A DNA stretch of 64,000 nucleotides. It comes from Deltaproteobacteria bacterium. Lineage in GTDB: Bacteria > Myxococcota > Myxococcia > Myxococcales > 40CM-4-68-19. The position numbers and the translations under genes are program-made. The first letter of the stretch is position 1, and each line of letters begins with the position of its first letter. The notes beneath the pieces are model-generated. The model ran no database searches. It saw only the letters and a list, made by a program, of their open reading frames with translations, and was not told where the DNA came from. Shown here one piece after another: positions 35,406 to 44,247 of this stretch. The stretch lies in NCBI GenBank assembly GCA_025358085.1, contig JANYKT010000073.1:1-64000 (forward strand), read 5' to 3'.

Positions 35406-37913
35406 TCAAGGGCACGGCCCGACGCTCACATCGCCGTTGGCGAAGGTCACGCACTGCTGATTGCTCAGGCGGGCGACGCCGCCGGTATATCCCGCGAGCC
35501 CCACGCCGGTATCGGAGAGCACGGTCACCGCCTCGACGGACCCGGTGGAAGCCGGGAATCTGAAAGCCATCTGCTTGCCGACGACGGTGCCCTGCTGGTC
35601 GACGTCGTTGGTGAACGCGGGGGCGACGGCCAGCGAGCTGAAGCTGCTGATGTGGAGCGCGCCAAGCTGGATCTGACCAGGGGCGCCGTTCACCGGCTCG
35701 TCGGTGGGGCCGAGATGGAAGCGCGAGACCAGGGTGTCAGCCGCGTGTCGGCGGCGGGAAAGGTCGCGGATCACCAGCACGCCTGGACGCACGTGCACCA
35801 CCTCGCGGATCAGATAATCCAGCGGCGTGGCGGGGGAAAAGATGCCTTCGTCGAACCGATCGGCGGCGAATGACGACTCGAAGCGCATGCCGATGGCGCT
35901 GTAGCCGACGCCCTCCTTGACGAACAGGACCTGGTTGTTGCGGTCGTTGGCCTGCACTTGATCATTGGCTTGAAAGGTGGAGAACGCCGGAGTCACATCC
36001 TCCCCGTTGAATGCCGTACCGCGATAGGTAGACGAGCAGAGAAGGCAAGTTCCGCCGTGATAGAACCGCACGTCTCCGTTGGCGTAGCCGAAATGATCGA
36101 ACGTGTAGTGCATGTTCTCCGTCGCGACCTGATAGGCTGCGGGGTCGACGAGCGAAGACTTGGAAAAAAAGCGCCCTGTCCCTGGATTGAAATACGACAG
36201 CGGTAGTATCGAAACATCTGGATTCCTCGTACTATCGCCGAATAGCATTTCGTAGGCGGTCTGCCCCGAAGAGGCGTCGAAGAAGTCGTTGTTGAGGTTG
36301 GCCTGAAGGAGGTTGAACAGGCCCGAGGCGAACGCGCCGTCGCTGGTGGTGGAGCTGAGGATGGCCAGGAGCGACGGGGAGGTCTTATGCGGCGAGATGC
36401 CGGAGAAGCCGCCGAAGGGCAACATCTCGGCCCCGTCAGAGGTGATCTGGTAGCGATAGTTTCGCGCCAGCGGCTGGACGAAGTCGTAGGCGGCGCTCCA
36501 GTCCTCACCGACGTCCTTGAGCGCGGTGGCGACGAACAGGTGCGCAGTGAGCGCGGCCGGTCCGTAGTTACCGCCTTCCGGCCAGTCTCCTCCGCACGCG
36601 CGCTGGTTCGCCACCGGCAGCTCGCTGACGAGCTTGCTCCGCAACAGGGTCAGCAGCCGATCGGCGGCATCGTTCTCGCCGGCGGTGCCGATGCCGGTAA
36701 ACATCAGGGCCTGCAGATACGGAGAATAGTAATTATTGAGCGGCCGGCTGCGAGAATAGGCGCCCGGGTCATTCGTGTACCAATCGACCCAGGTGGTCGC
36801 AACCTTGACGATCAAGGCCCGCTCGTCCGCGGTGAGCACCTCGTGGATCCAATCGAAGGCCAGCATCATCCGCAAGTGGCCTTCTCGGATGTCGTAGCCG
36901 GTGTCGCGGGAGAATTTGGTCACCGCATCGGCGCCGTTGTAGTCGTTGGCGATCTTGACCGCCAGCGCGCGCGCAGCGTCCGCGCAGTGCTTGCCCCGGG
37001 CCACCAGCGCCGGATCGCTCGCTCGCTTATTGAGCTGGTAGCAAAGCCCCAAAGCAGGGAGGTATCCGGCAGGATCGTAGATTGCACTGGCGAATGCCGC
37101 GCTGTTGGGATCCGGATAGAGGGTCAGCGCTTGAAGGAAACGGTCCAGCGCCATGTTGAATCGCACCGCCATCGCGTCGTTGGCCGCGAGCTTGGCGGCG
37201 GCGTTGGCCAGCCGCGAAGCGGTGAGCAGCACGCGCGGGTGCGGCAGCGATGCCAGTGTGGCGGTGGGTGTGGCCGCAGGCGCTCCGACGAGGATCAAGC
37301 CGGCGATGCGGTAGATCACGACCTCCTTGTAGCCGGCGTCGTAGCCGCGGATCTCGAGCGTGCCCGGGCCGGGCACCATCCCGTCGAGCGAGTACAACGG
37401 CGCGTTGAAGGGGATCATCGACGGGCCAAAGCTGTGAGCCTCCTCCTCGAGCTCTGCCGAGGCGGTGCCGAAGACCGGCACGAGCGGCAGCCGCTGCCCG
37501 TTCCAGTAGCCCTCGATGGCGCGCACGTTCGAGCTCCGCGGAATGGCCACCGCCGGGCTCACCCGGCCGACGAGGTGCGGGCACTGCCGGCTCGGCGCGG
37601 CCACGTTCAAGGCCGGCGTGAGCTGCGCCTCCGCCGGATCCAACACGTCCGAGAACGGCGCCAGCAGCGTCGGCGTGTCGCTCGAGGTCGTGAGCGTCAC
37701 CGTAGACGTCGTGCTCTGCGTGATCACGCCGCCGTCGCCGGGCAGGACGATCCCCGCCAGCCCTCCACCACCAGCGTCGCCTCCACCACCAGCGTCGCCT
37801 CCTCCGCCAGCACCGCCGCCAGCGCCACCTCCGTGACAAGCAACGACCGCGAGGATTGCGAAGATAGCTGCGAAGGAGAGATGATTCCGACTGAAACGAC
37901 CTTGGAATTTCAT
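35406..37913 (-). CDS. Heparinase II/III-like surface lipoprotein
   Basis: An 835-residue protein with a lipoprotein signal (FAAIFAILAVVAC) and a Gly-rich linker with DAGGGG repeats. An alpha/alpha-toroid region follows (HPRVLLTASRLANAAAKLAA; FDWIHEVLTADERALIVKVA; CGGDWPEGGNYGPAALTAHL). Next is a beta-sandwich (YGYANGDVRF-like and VVHVRPGVLVIRDLSRRRH). This two-part layout matches heparinase II/III or alginate-lyase-type polysaccharide lyases. The WPEGGNYG segment resembles the active-site region of such enzymes. The ATG at 37913 has GGAGG about four bases upstream. The polysaccharide substrate is unknown. Confidence 0.75.
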   Translation of the reverse strand: MKFQGRFSRNHLSFAAIFAILAVVACHGGGAGGGAGGGGDAGGGGDAGGGGLAGIVLPGDGGVITQSTTSTVTLTTSSDTPTLLAPFSDVLDPAEAQLTPALNVAAPSRQCPHLVGRVSPAVAIPRSSNVRAIEGYWNGQRLPLVPVFGTASAELEEEAHSFGPSMIPFNAPLYSLDGMVPGPGTLEIRGYDAGYKEVVIYRIAGLILVGAPAATPTATLASLPHPRVLLTASRLANAAAKLAANDAMAVRFNMALDRFLQALTLYPDPNSAAFASAIYDPAGYLPALGLCYQLNKRASDPALVARGKHCADAARALAVKIANDYNGADAVTKFSRDTGYDIREGHLRMMLAFDWIHEVLTADERALIVKVATTWVDWYTNDPGAYSRSRPLNNYYSPYLQALMFTGIGTAGENDAADRLLTLLRSKLVSELPVANQRACGGDWPEGGNYGPAALTAHLFVATALKDVGEDWSAAYDFVQPLARNYRYQITSDGAEMLPFGGFSGISPHKTSPSLLAILSSTTSDGAFASGLFNLLQANLNNDFFDASSGQTAYEMLFGDSTRNPDVSILPLSYFNPGTGRFFSKSSLVDPAAYQVATENMHYTFDHFGYANGDVRFYHGGTCLLCSSTYRGTAFNGEDVTPAFSTFQANDQVQANDRNNQVLFVKEGVGYSAIGMRFESSFAADRFDEGIFSPATPLDYLIREVVHVRPGVLVIRDLSRRRHAADTLVSRFHLGPTDEPVNGAPGQIQLGALHISSFSSLAVAPAFTNDVDQQGTVVGKQMAFRFPASTGSVEAVTVLSDTGVGLAGYTGGVARLSNQQCVTFANGDVSVGPCP

Positions 37914-38109
37914 CGACCCTCCGCGTAGACGCGCGGCTGGATCCGACACTCTGTGCGTTTCATCGGTGTATCTCCATGGAAAGCTTGTCGGGCTCGAAGC
38001 GAGCGCAGGAAGGCGATCAGATCTGCCCGTCTGCCTCTCCTTCCTTAAAGCGCAAGGCGCAGGAAATTTGGCTCACGGCCGGCAGCGCTTGCGGCGCAGG
38101 GCCGGGGCG

Positions 38110-38340
38110 CGCGGACCTCGACCAGCGGTAGCGATGCACGATGCGTGCGTAGAAGAACCGGCCGACGAAGTCGTACGCGGTCGGATCCGAGTCGGGGAGG
38201 TTCGAGGCGTAGACGAGGGGCCGGCGGGCGGTTGCAGAGGTTGTTCACGCCGGCGAAGAACGTCGTCGTGCCCAAGGTCGAAGGCAGTGCGTGGCCCGCC
38301 TGGAGGTCCCCGGTGTTCGAAGCGGAGACCCATGCGCGGC
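38110..38340 (-). pseudogene. C-terminal remnant of a TonB-dependent receptor
   Basis: Read on the minus strand, one frame gives LPSTLGTTTFFAGVNNLCN. After a shift at the CCCC run near 38210, the next frame gives LVYASNLPDSDPTAYDFVGR and FFYARIVHRYRW. Together this is the typical end of a TonB receptor barrel. No plug or earlier barrel is present upstream. The surrounding 37914-38451 shows no other coding signal, so this is a decayed fragment. Confidence 0.6.
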
Positions 38341-38451
38341 GCTGCGTTAGCACGCCGGCGCATGGGTTCTGCTACCTGGTCGAGTGCAGCCGAGCCAGGG
38401 GCGAGGCGACAGAACGCCGCCTATCAGACACAAAATTGCGGCTTGAACTTC

Positions 38452-38937
38452 CTATTGCCCTCGCAGCCCCGGATTCGATTCCACGATATGCCTCGCCGAG
38501 GAGATGGCGACCGGGTCGCTATCGGAGCCAATGAATCGCCAGCCATACTCGCGATTCCCGATCAATGGATAGACGCAGTTGGCGCCGGTACCGATGTCGA
38601 GCGCGCGGACCGCGACTCCGCGCGGGATCACGCCCTGATTGGACGACGCCAGGAGATCGGCGAGGCAATGCAGGTAGCCGGCCCTCCCCGGAATGGAGGG
38701 ACACAAGTACCCCGGAGGAATGGTTTAGCTCGCGATACCGTAGCAATGCTTCAGCAAGGCCGTATTCAGCGCCATCACCGCTGCCGGCTCGGCGAAACCG
38801 ATCGAATCGTTGCCAAAGGCGTTGACGGCGACAAATGGCGCCAGCCCGGGGCTGGTCGCGGTAAGCGCCTCGAAATCGAGACCGCGGCGATGACGATTGC
38901 GCGGGTGCAGGCTCTCCTGCCCTTTGAGAGATTCAAT
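38452..38937 (-). pseudogene. rlmF: rlmF remnant (23S rRNA m6A1618 methyltransferase)
   Basis: The N-terminal half of RlmF is readable in one frame: LHPRNRHRRGLDFEAL, FAEPAAVMALNTALLKHCYG, then an in-frame TAA (38725-38727), then [20 protein letters not shown] and the SAM-binding [45 protein letters not shown]. The TAA replaces what is normally a tryptophan region. A second stop follows at 38452, and the catalytic NPPF segment is lost. The original start cannot be located. Its 5' end overlaps the secreted-protein gene by a few bases. Confidence 0.85.
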
Positions 38938-39385
38938 CGAGAGTGGGAACGATCCCCAGAAACGCACCGTCCTTCTTCTTCGAGGATGGCCGCGCGAGTC
39001 GCCCCGCCCTGGCAAGGAGCCTCGCCCTCCCGGCGTCGGAGAGTTTTCCCATCAGGATGACGTATTCGTTCGAGCTGGTGCAGAGGACCGCCAGGGGGCA
39101 ACCCGCGGCTCGCAGCTCGTCGATGCGCTGCACCTCGGCCTCGCCGATCGCAGTGCCGGGCTCATCGCCCAGCGCCCAGAGCTCCACTCCGGCGCCGGGG
39201 CTGGGCCGGTCGCACTTGTTGACCCATATCTGGATGACCGGCGAGGCGAGGTGGACCGAGCAGGCGGGGATCGCCTCGGGAAAGCGGGCTCGGATCTGCC
39301 TCTTGCTTAGCTGCGGAATCGGCGCAATCCGAACCGGCGCCGCCGCAAGCGTGAAGAGGCCGATGGCAAGAGCGAGGCCTCTCAC
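38933..39385 (-). CDS. Small secreted protein, coupled to the carboxypeptidase
   Basis: A 150-residue protein with a signal peptide (RGLALAIGLFTLAAAPVRIA). The mature part has three cysteines (PACSVHL, NKCDRPSP, GCPLAVLC) and ends with a Lys-rich SSKKKDG. The GTG at 39385 overlaps the stop of the carboxypeptidase gene (GTGA), so it is translationally coupled and last in a four-gene minus-strand unit. A periplasmic partner or immunity-type function for the peptidase would fit the layout but is speculation. No family recognised. Confidence 0.6.
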   Translation of the reverse strand: MRGLALAIGLFTLAAAPVRIAPIPQLSKRQIRARFPEAIPACSVHLASPVIQIWVNKCDRPSPGAGVELWALGDEPGTAIGEAEVQRIDELRAAGCPLAVLCTSSNEYVILMGKLSDAGRARLLARAGRLARPSSKKKDGAFLGIVPTLD

Positions 39386-40575
39386 GGGACGACTTTGAAT
39401 CGGTCGAAGTCCGCAGTGGTGGGTGCAGCGTTCTTGCAATGCTTCACCAGCGCGAGCGACGTCGCCAGGACAGACTTGAAGACAGGACGGATGATCAACT
39501 CACCGGGAGCGAAGCCTGGCGAGCCGGCGTATTCCATCGGCGGCAACTCGATGGTGAAGGCCAGCGTCTGTCCCGGGGGCTTGGTCAGCGAATAAGCGAA
39601 GTCGTCGGTCGCCCCTGGCATCAACGCGAAACCGGTGGGAAACCTGGCCGGATAAAGCGTGGCGTAGAACCGGGCGCTTTGCATACGGGTATAGGTATCG
39701 GGGGTGCCGGGGCGCGTGGTTGGATTCTTCGCGGCCTGCGAGTCGAGCAGCGCCTTGGCCAGGACCGCGAAGGTATCGAACCGGGCCGGTGACGGCGCCG
39801 CGGTATCGCCGGGCGCGGGAAGAAACCAGCAGCCGAAAGAATGGTGGTCTACGACGAGCTGGTATTTTTCGGCGGTCATCAGATCCTGCAGCGCCTTGGT
39901 TTCGAAGGCGATGCTCTTGCCCGCGTTCATGTCGCTCTTGAGCAGGTCGCTCCAGACTCCGTTCGGTCCCGCGGCGATCACCGAGGCTCGATTCGGCGTA
40001 GCGAAATTGCGATTGAGATCAATTGACTCGGGCGCGCCTGCCTGCACGCCCAGATCCCCTATCAGGCTGGGGCTGCTGGAGAAGCGCGGGTCACCGGAGG
40101 GGCTGTTTTTTCGCCACAGCCGGGAGGTGGTCACCGAGTATTCGTGACCATCCGGATTGAGCATCGGGACAAAATCGATATGAAAGTTGTCGAGCAAATC
40201 TTGCGCGATTCTCTCCGCGTCGCTGGCTGGAGCGGCCGCGGGATAGTGGTCAACGAGCCACTCCGCGATGAGATAGGTATAGGAAACTCCGAGCCACTCG
40301 CGCGCATGGACTCCGCCGATGAAGAGCGCCTTGGGCCTGACGGTCTTGGAGTTCTTACCCAGGCGCAAATGCAAGATGTCGCGCCCGCCGCGCCCGGTTG
40401 GCGTCGTACCCAACACCTTCAGACTGGCGCGGCCACCCGCCCTTGCCACCAGGTCGGCCAGATCTTTTTTCAGGCTGTAGAAGGTCAGGTCGGGCGAGCC
40501 CGGTTGTGAGCGCTTGAAGGTGTCCTTGCGAACGCCGGCCTTGTTGTAGCAATGAAAATGATCGTCGTGCGCCAT
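39382..40575 (-). CDS. M14-family zinc carboxypeptidase
   Basis: A 397-residue metallocarboxypeptidase. Zinc ligands are in GGVHAREWLG (His, Glu) and VVDHHSFG (His). The substrate-binding DFVPMLNPDGHEYS and DLNRNF are present, and the catalytic glutamate is in AFTIELPP. Unusually for the family, there is no signal peptide: the protein begins MAHDDHFHCYNKAG. It lies between a small acidic protein and a secreted protein, downstream of an OmpA/peptidoglycan-binding protein. Peptide or peptidoglycan stem peptide could be the substrate. How a signal-less enzyme reaches such a target is an open question. Confidence 0.88.
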   Translation of the reverse strand: MAHDDHFHCYNKAGVRKDTFKRSQPGSPDLTFYSLKKDLADLVARAGGRASLKVLGTTPTGRGGRDILHLRLGKNSKTVRPKALFIGGVHAREWLGVSYTYLIAEWLVDHYPAAAPASDAERIAQDLLDNFHIDFVPMLNPDGHEYSVTTSRLWRKNSPSGDPRFSSSPSLIGDLGVQAGAPESIDLNRNFATPNRASVIAAGPNGVWSDLLKSDMNAGKSIAFETKALQDLMTAEKYQLVVDHHSFGCWFLPAPGDTAAPSPARFDTFAVLAKALLDSQAAKNPTTRPGTPDTYTRMQSARFYATLYPARFPTGFALMPGATDDFAYSLTKPPGQTLAFTIELPPMEYAGSPGFAPGELIIRPVFKSVLATSLALVKHCKNAAPTTADFDRFKVVP

Positions 40576-40578
40576 GGG

Positions 40579-40926
40579 TCAAGCCGCCCCGCCGCCGCCA
40601 CTCTTTACGCTCGCTACCAACAAATCATCTTTAGCCCGAGCGAGCCGCTCGTCGATATAGGCGACGCGCTCGCTGTCGCTCAAGTCGGTTGTATTGACGA
40701 TATAGTCATTCGAATTCGCGTCGATGACGAAGACCTCCGCACCGGCCTTGCGCAGCGTGGGAATATCGGTTGGATCGACCTGCGCAATGATGAGGCCGTC
40801 CTTGTAGTTTGCGTGGCTATCGACCGCGAAAAGCGCGCTCTTGAGCGCCGGGTCCGCGGGCGGCGCGTCGGGAAATTTGATCAGCACCAAGGCGGAGGTT
40901 CCCAGAGCGATGAGGTCATTTGGCAT
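40579..40926 (-). CDS. Hypothetical small protein in the carboxypeptidase unit
   Basis: A 115-residue soluble protein (LIALGTSALVLIKFPD; VDPTDIPTLRKAGAEVFVID; SERVAYIDERLARAKDDLL) with an alternating alpha/beta pattern and a Gly-rich end. No signal peptide and no family recognised. The stop is three bases before the carboxypeptidase ATG, so it belongs to the same unit and may be a chaperone, adaptor or inhibitor of the enzyme. Confidence 0.62.
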   Translation of the reverse strand: MPNDLIALGTSALVLIKFPDAPPADPALKSALFAVDSHANYKDGLIIAQVDPTDIPTLRKAGAEVFVIDANSNDYIVNTTDLSDSERVAYIDERLARAKDDLLVASVKSGGGGAA

Positions 40927-40944
40927 GTCTCTCTCCTGGTGATT

Positions 40945-42303
40945 TCAGGCGACGGCGGTGCCGGTCTCGCCGGCCGCCCCGCCCGCTCCGCCGCCGTTGA
41001 CAGCCACCACCTGCTGGCCCGGGTGAGCGGGATCCTCGGCCAGCGACAAGCCATCAACGAGGCGCAGTTTTGCCGAGCCCTCCACGCCCTCGATGCGGTA
41101 GTTCCCGCCGGCGTCGGTGGTGCCACCCTTTTTGCTGCCGTCGGGAAGCTCGACGATGAGCGGAACGCCGGCCGCCGGGGTGCCGTCGCGGTAGGTGATC
41201 TTGCCCTTGAGGACGCTGCCCGCCTTGGGCGGCGGATTGTCTCCGCCAACGGGAATCGGCCCCTTCACTTCTTTTTTCCAGGCCTCGTAGACGGTACAGC
41301 CTGGATGCGTCCCGTTGCGGCAGTCCGCCGGCAAAGGCTTGATGGGCGCGGTGTCGAAGGCGAACACATCCACACGACGATTCTGCGCATTCGCGGACTG
41401 CGTGTTGACCTCGAGGTGGCGCTTGCCACAGGCAAGTGTTTGAATCGACGTTCCGGCTTCGACCCTGGTTCCCTCAGCCGCCATATATTCGTTGATGAGA
41501 GCAGCTCGGGTCTGGTTGTCGGGCTTGCCGTTGGCGGTAAGGCCCTGGTTGTTTTGCAGCTTGCGCAGGCTGTCGTCAGTCTGGCGCCCGGCTATCCCGT
41601 CGATGGGTCCCGCGAAGTAGGGAGTGCCCCCGAACGGCAAGGCCGAGAGCATGATTTGATCCTCGCGCACGCCCCATTGGTGGGATTTCTGCGGATGCGC
41701 ATAGAATCGCATCCAGGCGCCGGCATCAGCTTTCAGGAAAGCGGCGCAAGCCTGGGCTCGATCGTCCGAGAGCATCAGGTTGGATTCGGCAGACCCGACC
41801 GCGTCGGTGTGGCCGACGATCAAGAGCGGCCTCGACGGATCCTGCCTTGAGTAAGCGGCGATGCCGCGGAAGATGGGCAACGAGGGCGGAAGCGGCAGCG
41901 CCTTGGCCGTCTCGAAATGGGCGGCGTCGAAGCTGGCGCGGACGGAAGGCGTGACGTCCGGATTGGGCGGCGCCTCGGTCCTGGTCTCCGCATCGACGAT
42001 AAGGACAAACGAACGGCCAGTCTGGAGGCGAACTCCTGCCCGCAGCTGGGCTTTGGTGACAGCCCTCCTTACGCTCTTGTCGTCGGCCGGGCTCTTTGAC
42101 ACGTTGTCGGGAACTGAAGAGCATTTGGCGTTGAACTGCAAGGGCTCACTGTGCCGCCCGGCGAACCGGGCAGGTTGCGCGCCCGTGGCCGCCCGGGGAA
42201 AGTCGACTTCGCGGAAGAAGCCGGGAAAGAACGACGCGCGCAGGTCGTCGAACGCGTCTTTCACGGCTTCGAAGGCATGAATGATGCGCTCGCCAAACAT
42301 CAT
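40945..42303 (-). CDS. OmpA-like protein with inserted peptidoglycan-binding domain
   Basis: A 452-residue protein. An OmpA-type domain is split: LLIVGHTDAVGSAESNLMLSDDRA begins it at about residue 160, and the terminal LEVNTQSANAQNRRVDVF closes it near 320. Between them is a PG_binding_1-like helical domain (PIDGIAGRQTDDSLRKLQNN). The C-terminus has a carboxypeptidase-regulatory-like beta-sandwich (LKGKITYRDGTPAAGVPLIV) ending in a Gly/Ala tail. There is no signal peptide. Similar signal-less OmpA/PG-binding proteins are found near contractile injection systems. First gene of the unit with the M14 peptidase; the ATG has AGGAA four bases upstream. Confidence 0.78.
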   Translation of the reverse strand: MMFGERIIHAFEAVKDAFDDLRASFFPGFFREVDFPRAATGAQPARFAGRHSEPLQFNAKCSSVPDNVSKSPADDKSVRRAVTKAQLRAGVRLQTGRSFVLIVDAETRTEAPPNPDVTPSVRASFDAAHFETAKALPLPPSLPIFRGIAAYSRQDPSRPLLIVGHTDAVGSAESNLMLSDDRAQACAAFLKADAGAWMRFYAHPQKSHQWGVREDQIMLSALPFGGTPYFAGPIDGIAGRQTDDSLRKLQNNQGLTANGKPDNQTRAALINEYMAAEGTRVEAGTSIQTLACGKRHLEVNTQSANAQNRRVDVFAFDTAPIKPLPADCRNGTHPGCTVYEAWKKEVKGPIPVGGDNPPPKAGSVLKGKITYRDGTPAAGVPLIVELPDGSKKGGTTDAGGNYRIEGVEGSAKLRLVDGLSLAEDPAHPGQQVVAVNGGGAGGAAGETGTAVA

Positions 42304-42478
42304 TTGTTCCTGCGGCGCTGACTTCCGCGCCGCTCCCTGGAAGGGATAGGGCCGGACCTTGTGCTGGATGGAGGCGGAGCCCGCTCGTCACGCGCGCGGT
42401 CCGGCGCTCGCCGCCTGCACGTGCCCCGTCCAGTGCTCAGCGTCGACTCTCACAAATGGACTCGAGAGGAGCAACGAA

Positions 42479-43684
42479 ATGAAAGCAATCGTCTACAAGG
42501 GACCGAACAAGGTAGCTGTCGAACAGGTCGAAGATGCTCGGGTAGAAAGCGCGACCGACGTCCTCGTCCGCACCACGACCGCGGGAATCTGCGGCAGCGA
42601 TCTGCATATGTACGAAGGCCGCACTGCCGCCAAGCCGGGCATGGTGATGGGCCACGAGAACATGGGCGTCATCGAGGAAGTCGGCAGCTCGGTGCAGCAG
42701 CTTTCAAAGGGCGATCGCGTGGTGCTGCCGTTCAACATCTCCTGCGGTACGTGCTTCAACTGCACGCGCGGGTTCACGAACGCATGCCTGGTCGTCAATC
42801 CCGAAGGCGTGTCCGGAGGCTACGGCTATGTCGGGATGGGCCCCTACCGGGGTGGACAGGCCGAGCTACTGCGGGTGCCGTATGGCGACGTGAATTGCCT
42901 CAAGCTTCCCGGCGAGCCGGGCGATGCTTTCGAGGACGACTTCCTGCTCCTCTCCGATATCTTCCCGACCGGCTATCACGCAGCCATTCTCGCGGGAGTC
43001 GACGTCGGCACGACTGTCGCCATCTTCGGCGCGGGCCCGGTCGGCTTGCTGGCCGCCTACAGCTCGATCCTCCGAGGTGCCGCCGAGGTTTACGTGGTGG
43101 ACGCGGTGCCGGACCGGCTCGAGAAGGCGAAGCAAATCGGCGCCACCCCCATCGACTTCCGGAAGGGCAACCCGGTCGAGCAGATCAAGAGCATCCGGCT
43201 GTCCAATCCGCTCATCCGCGGCGCGATGCGAAAGGGCGAGGAAAAGATGGCCGGCGTGATGAGCGGCATCGACGCCATCGGCTACCAGGCCAAGGACTTC
43301 GGCGATCCGTCGCGGGAGATGTCGACCTCGGTGACCGACGCTCTCGCGGACCTGATCAATCCGACCGGTACCCTGGGGGTGGTTGGCGTCTTCCTGCCGC
43401 AGGATCCGGGCGGCGCCAACGAGGCGGGGAAGCGCGGCGCGTACACGATGCCTTGGGGCAAGATGTGGGAAAAGGGAATCAAGCTCGGCATGGGGCAAAC
43501 GCCCGTGAAGCAGTACGACGCATTCCTGCGAAATCTCATCATCGCCGGCCGCGCGAAGCCGAGCTTCATCGTCTCGAAGCACATCCAGCTGCAGGAGGCT
43601 CCGGACGCGTACCAGCGATTCGACCGTCGCGAACCGGGCTATTCGAAAGTGCTGATCAGGCCGGGCGCCGCAGCGGCGCACTGA
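42479..43684 (+). CDS. fdhA: Zinc-dependent (glutathione-independent) formaldehyde dehydrogenase
   Basis: A 401-residue zinc MDR dehydrogenase. It carries the catalytic zinc ligands of GICGSDLHMYEGR and GHENMG, the four structural-zinc cysteines of CGTCFNCTRGFTNAC, and the Rossmann glycines of FGAGPVGLLAAY. Similarity is greatest to glutathione-independent formaldehyde dehydrogenase of the Pseudomonas type (YGYVGMGPYRGGQAELLRVP; SDIFPTGYHAA; GMGQTPVKQYDAFL). It oxidises formaldehyde or other aldehydes with tightly bound NAD. The ATG at 42479 has GAGGAG seven bases upstream. Confidence 0.9.
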   Translation: MKAIVYKGPNKVAVEQVEDARVESATDVLVRTTTAGICGSDLHMYEGRTAAKPGMVMGHENMGVIEEVGSSVQQLSKGDRVVLPFNISCGTCFNCTRGFTNACLVVNPEGVSGGYGYVGMGPYRGGQAELLRVPYGDVNCLKLPGEPGDAFEDDFLLLSDIFPTGYHAAILAGVDVGTTVAIFGAGPVGLLAAYSSILRGAAEVYVVDAVPDRLEKAKQIGATPIDFRKGNPVEQIKSIRLSNPLIRGAMRKGEEKMAGVMSGIDAIGYQAKDFGDPSREMSTSVTDALADLINPTGTLGVVGVFLPQDPGGANEAGKRGAYTMPWGKMWEKGIKLGMGQTPVKQYDAFLRNLIIAGRAKPSFIVSKHIQLQEAPDAYQRFDRREPGYSKVLIRPGAAAAH

Positions 43685-43695
43685 GCTCCGGATCT

Positions 43696-44130
43696 TCAGC
43701 CGAGCAGCGCGGCGAGCTGCGCCGGATCCTGGGTTGGGAGCTGGCAGGCGCCGCGCACGCAGACGTAGGCGATCGCAACGCCCGAAACAGCGGGGCGGTC
43801 GCGCGCGAGCGGCGTCGCAGGTTCTGCTCTTTCCTCGTGGCGGAGCAGCACCTGGGACGACGGCACCCGGCGGGCGCGCGCCGCGTAGAGCTGCGGCCGC
43901 ACGCGCAGCGGTTCGCGTTCCTCTGCCGTCGGCACGTGAGCGACCGCGAGCACGTTCTTGCCGCCTTCGAGGTTTCCCTGCTCCGTGACGCCGAAGAGCT
44001 GCGCAGTGCGCGCGCCGTCGTCGGGACCCAGGACCGCGGCAAGCCCGGAGGGCATCAAGACGAAGAACGTCCCCTCCTCCGGCCGCTTCCGCGTGCCGTT
44101 TCGCTGAGGGTCGGACGGGCGGCCGTGGTC
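43696..44130 (-). pseudogene. Remnant of a YyaL/DUF255 thioredoxin-domain protein
   Basis: EGTFFVLMPSGLAAVLGPDDGA followed by LFGVTEQGNLEGGKNVL matches the middle of DUF255 (YyaL/spermatogenesis-associated protein 20-like) proteins. LYAARARRVP then jumps directly to VLLRHEERAEPATPLARD and the extreme C-terminus AYVCVRGACQLPTQDPAQL. The whole six-hairpin glycosidase-like domain between them is missing, and no thioredoxin domain is left upstream. It is thus an internally deleted pseudogene; the remaining frame is open by chance. Confidence 0.6.
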
Positions 44131-44247
44131 TTGAGAACTCCGCGCCGGGGACGGTGAACTTTCCTGCGCCGTCCCTGCCGACCGCGAAGAGCATTTCGTC
44201 GTCCTGCAGGAAGAACGCACTCGAAAGACGCTTGGGCTCGCGCCCGA

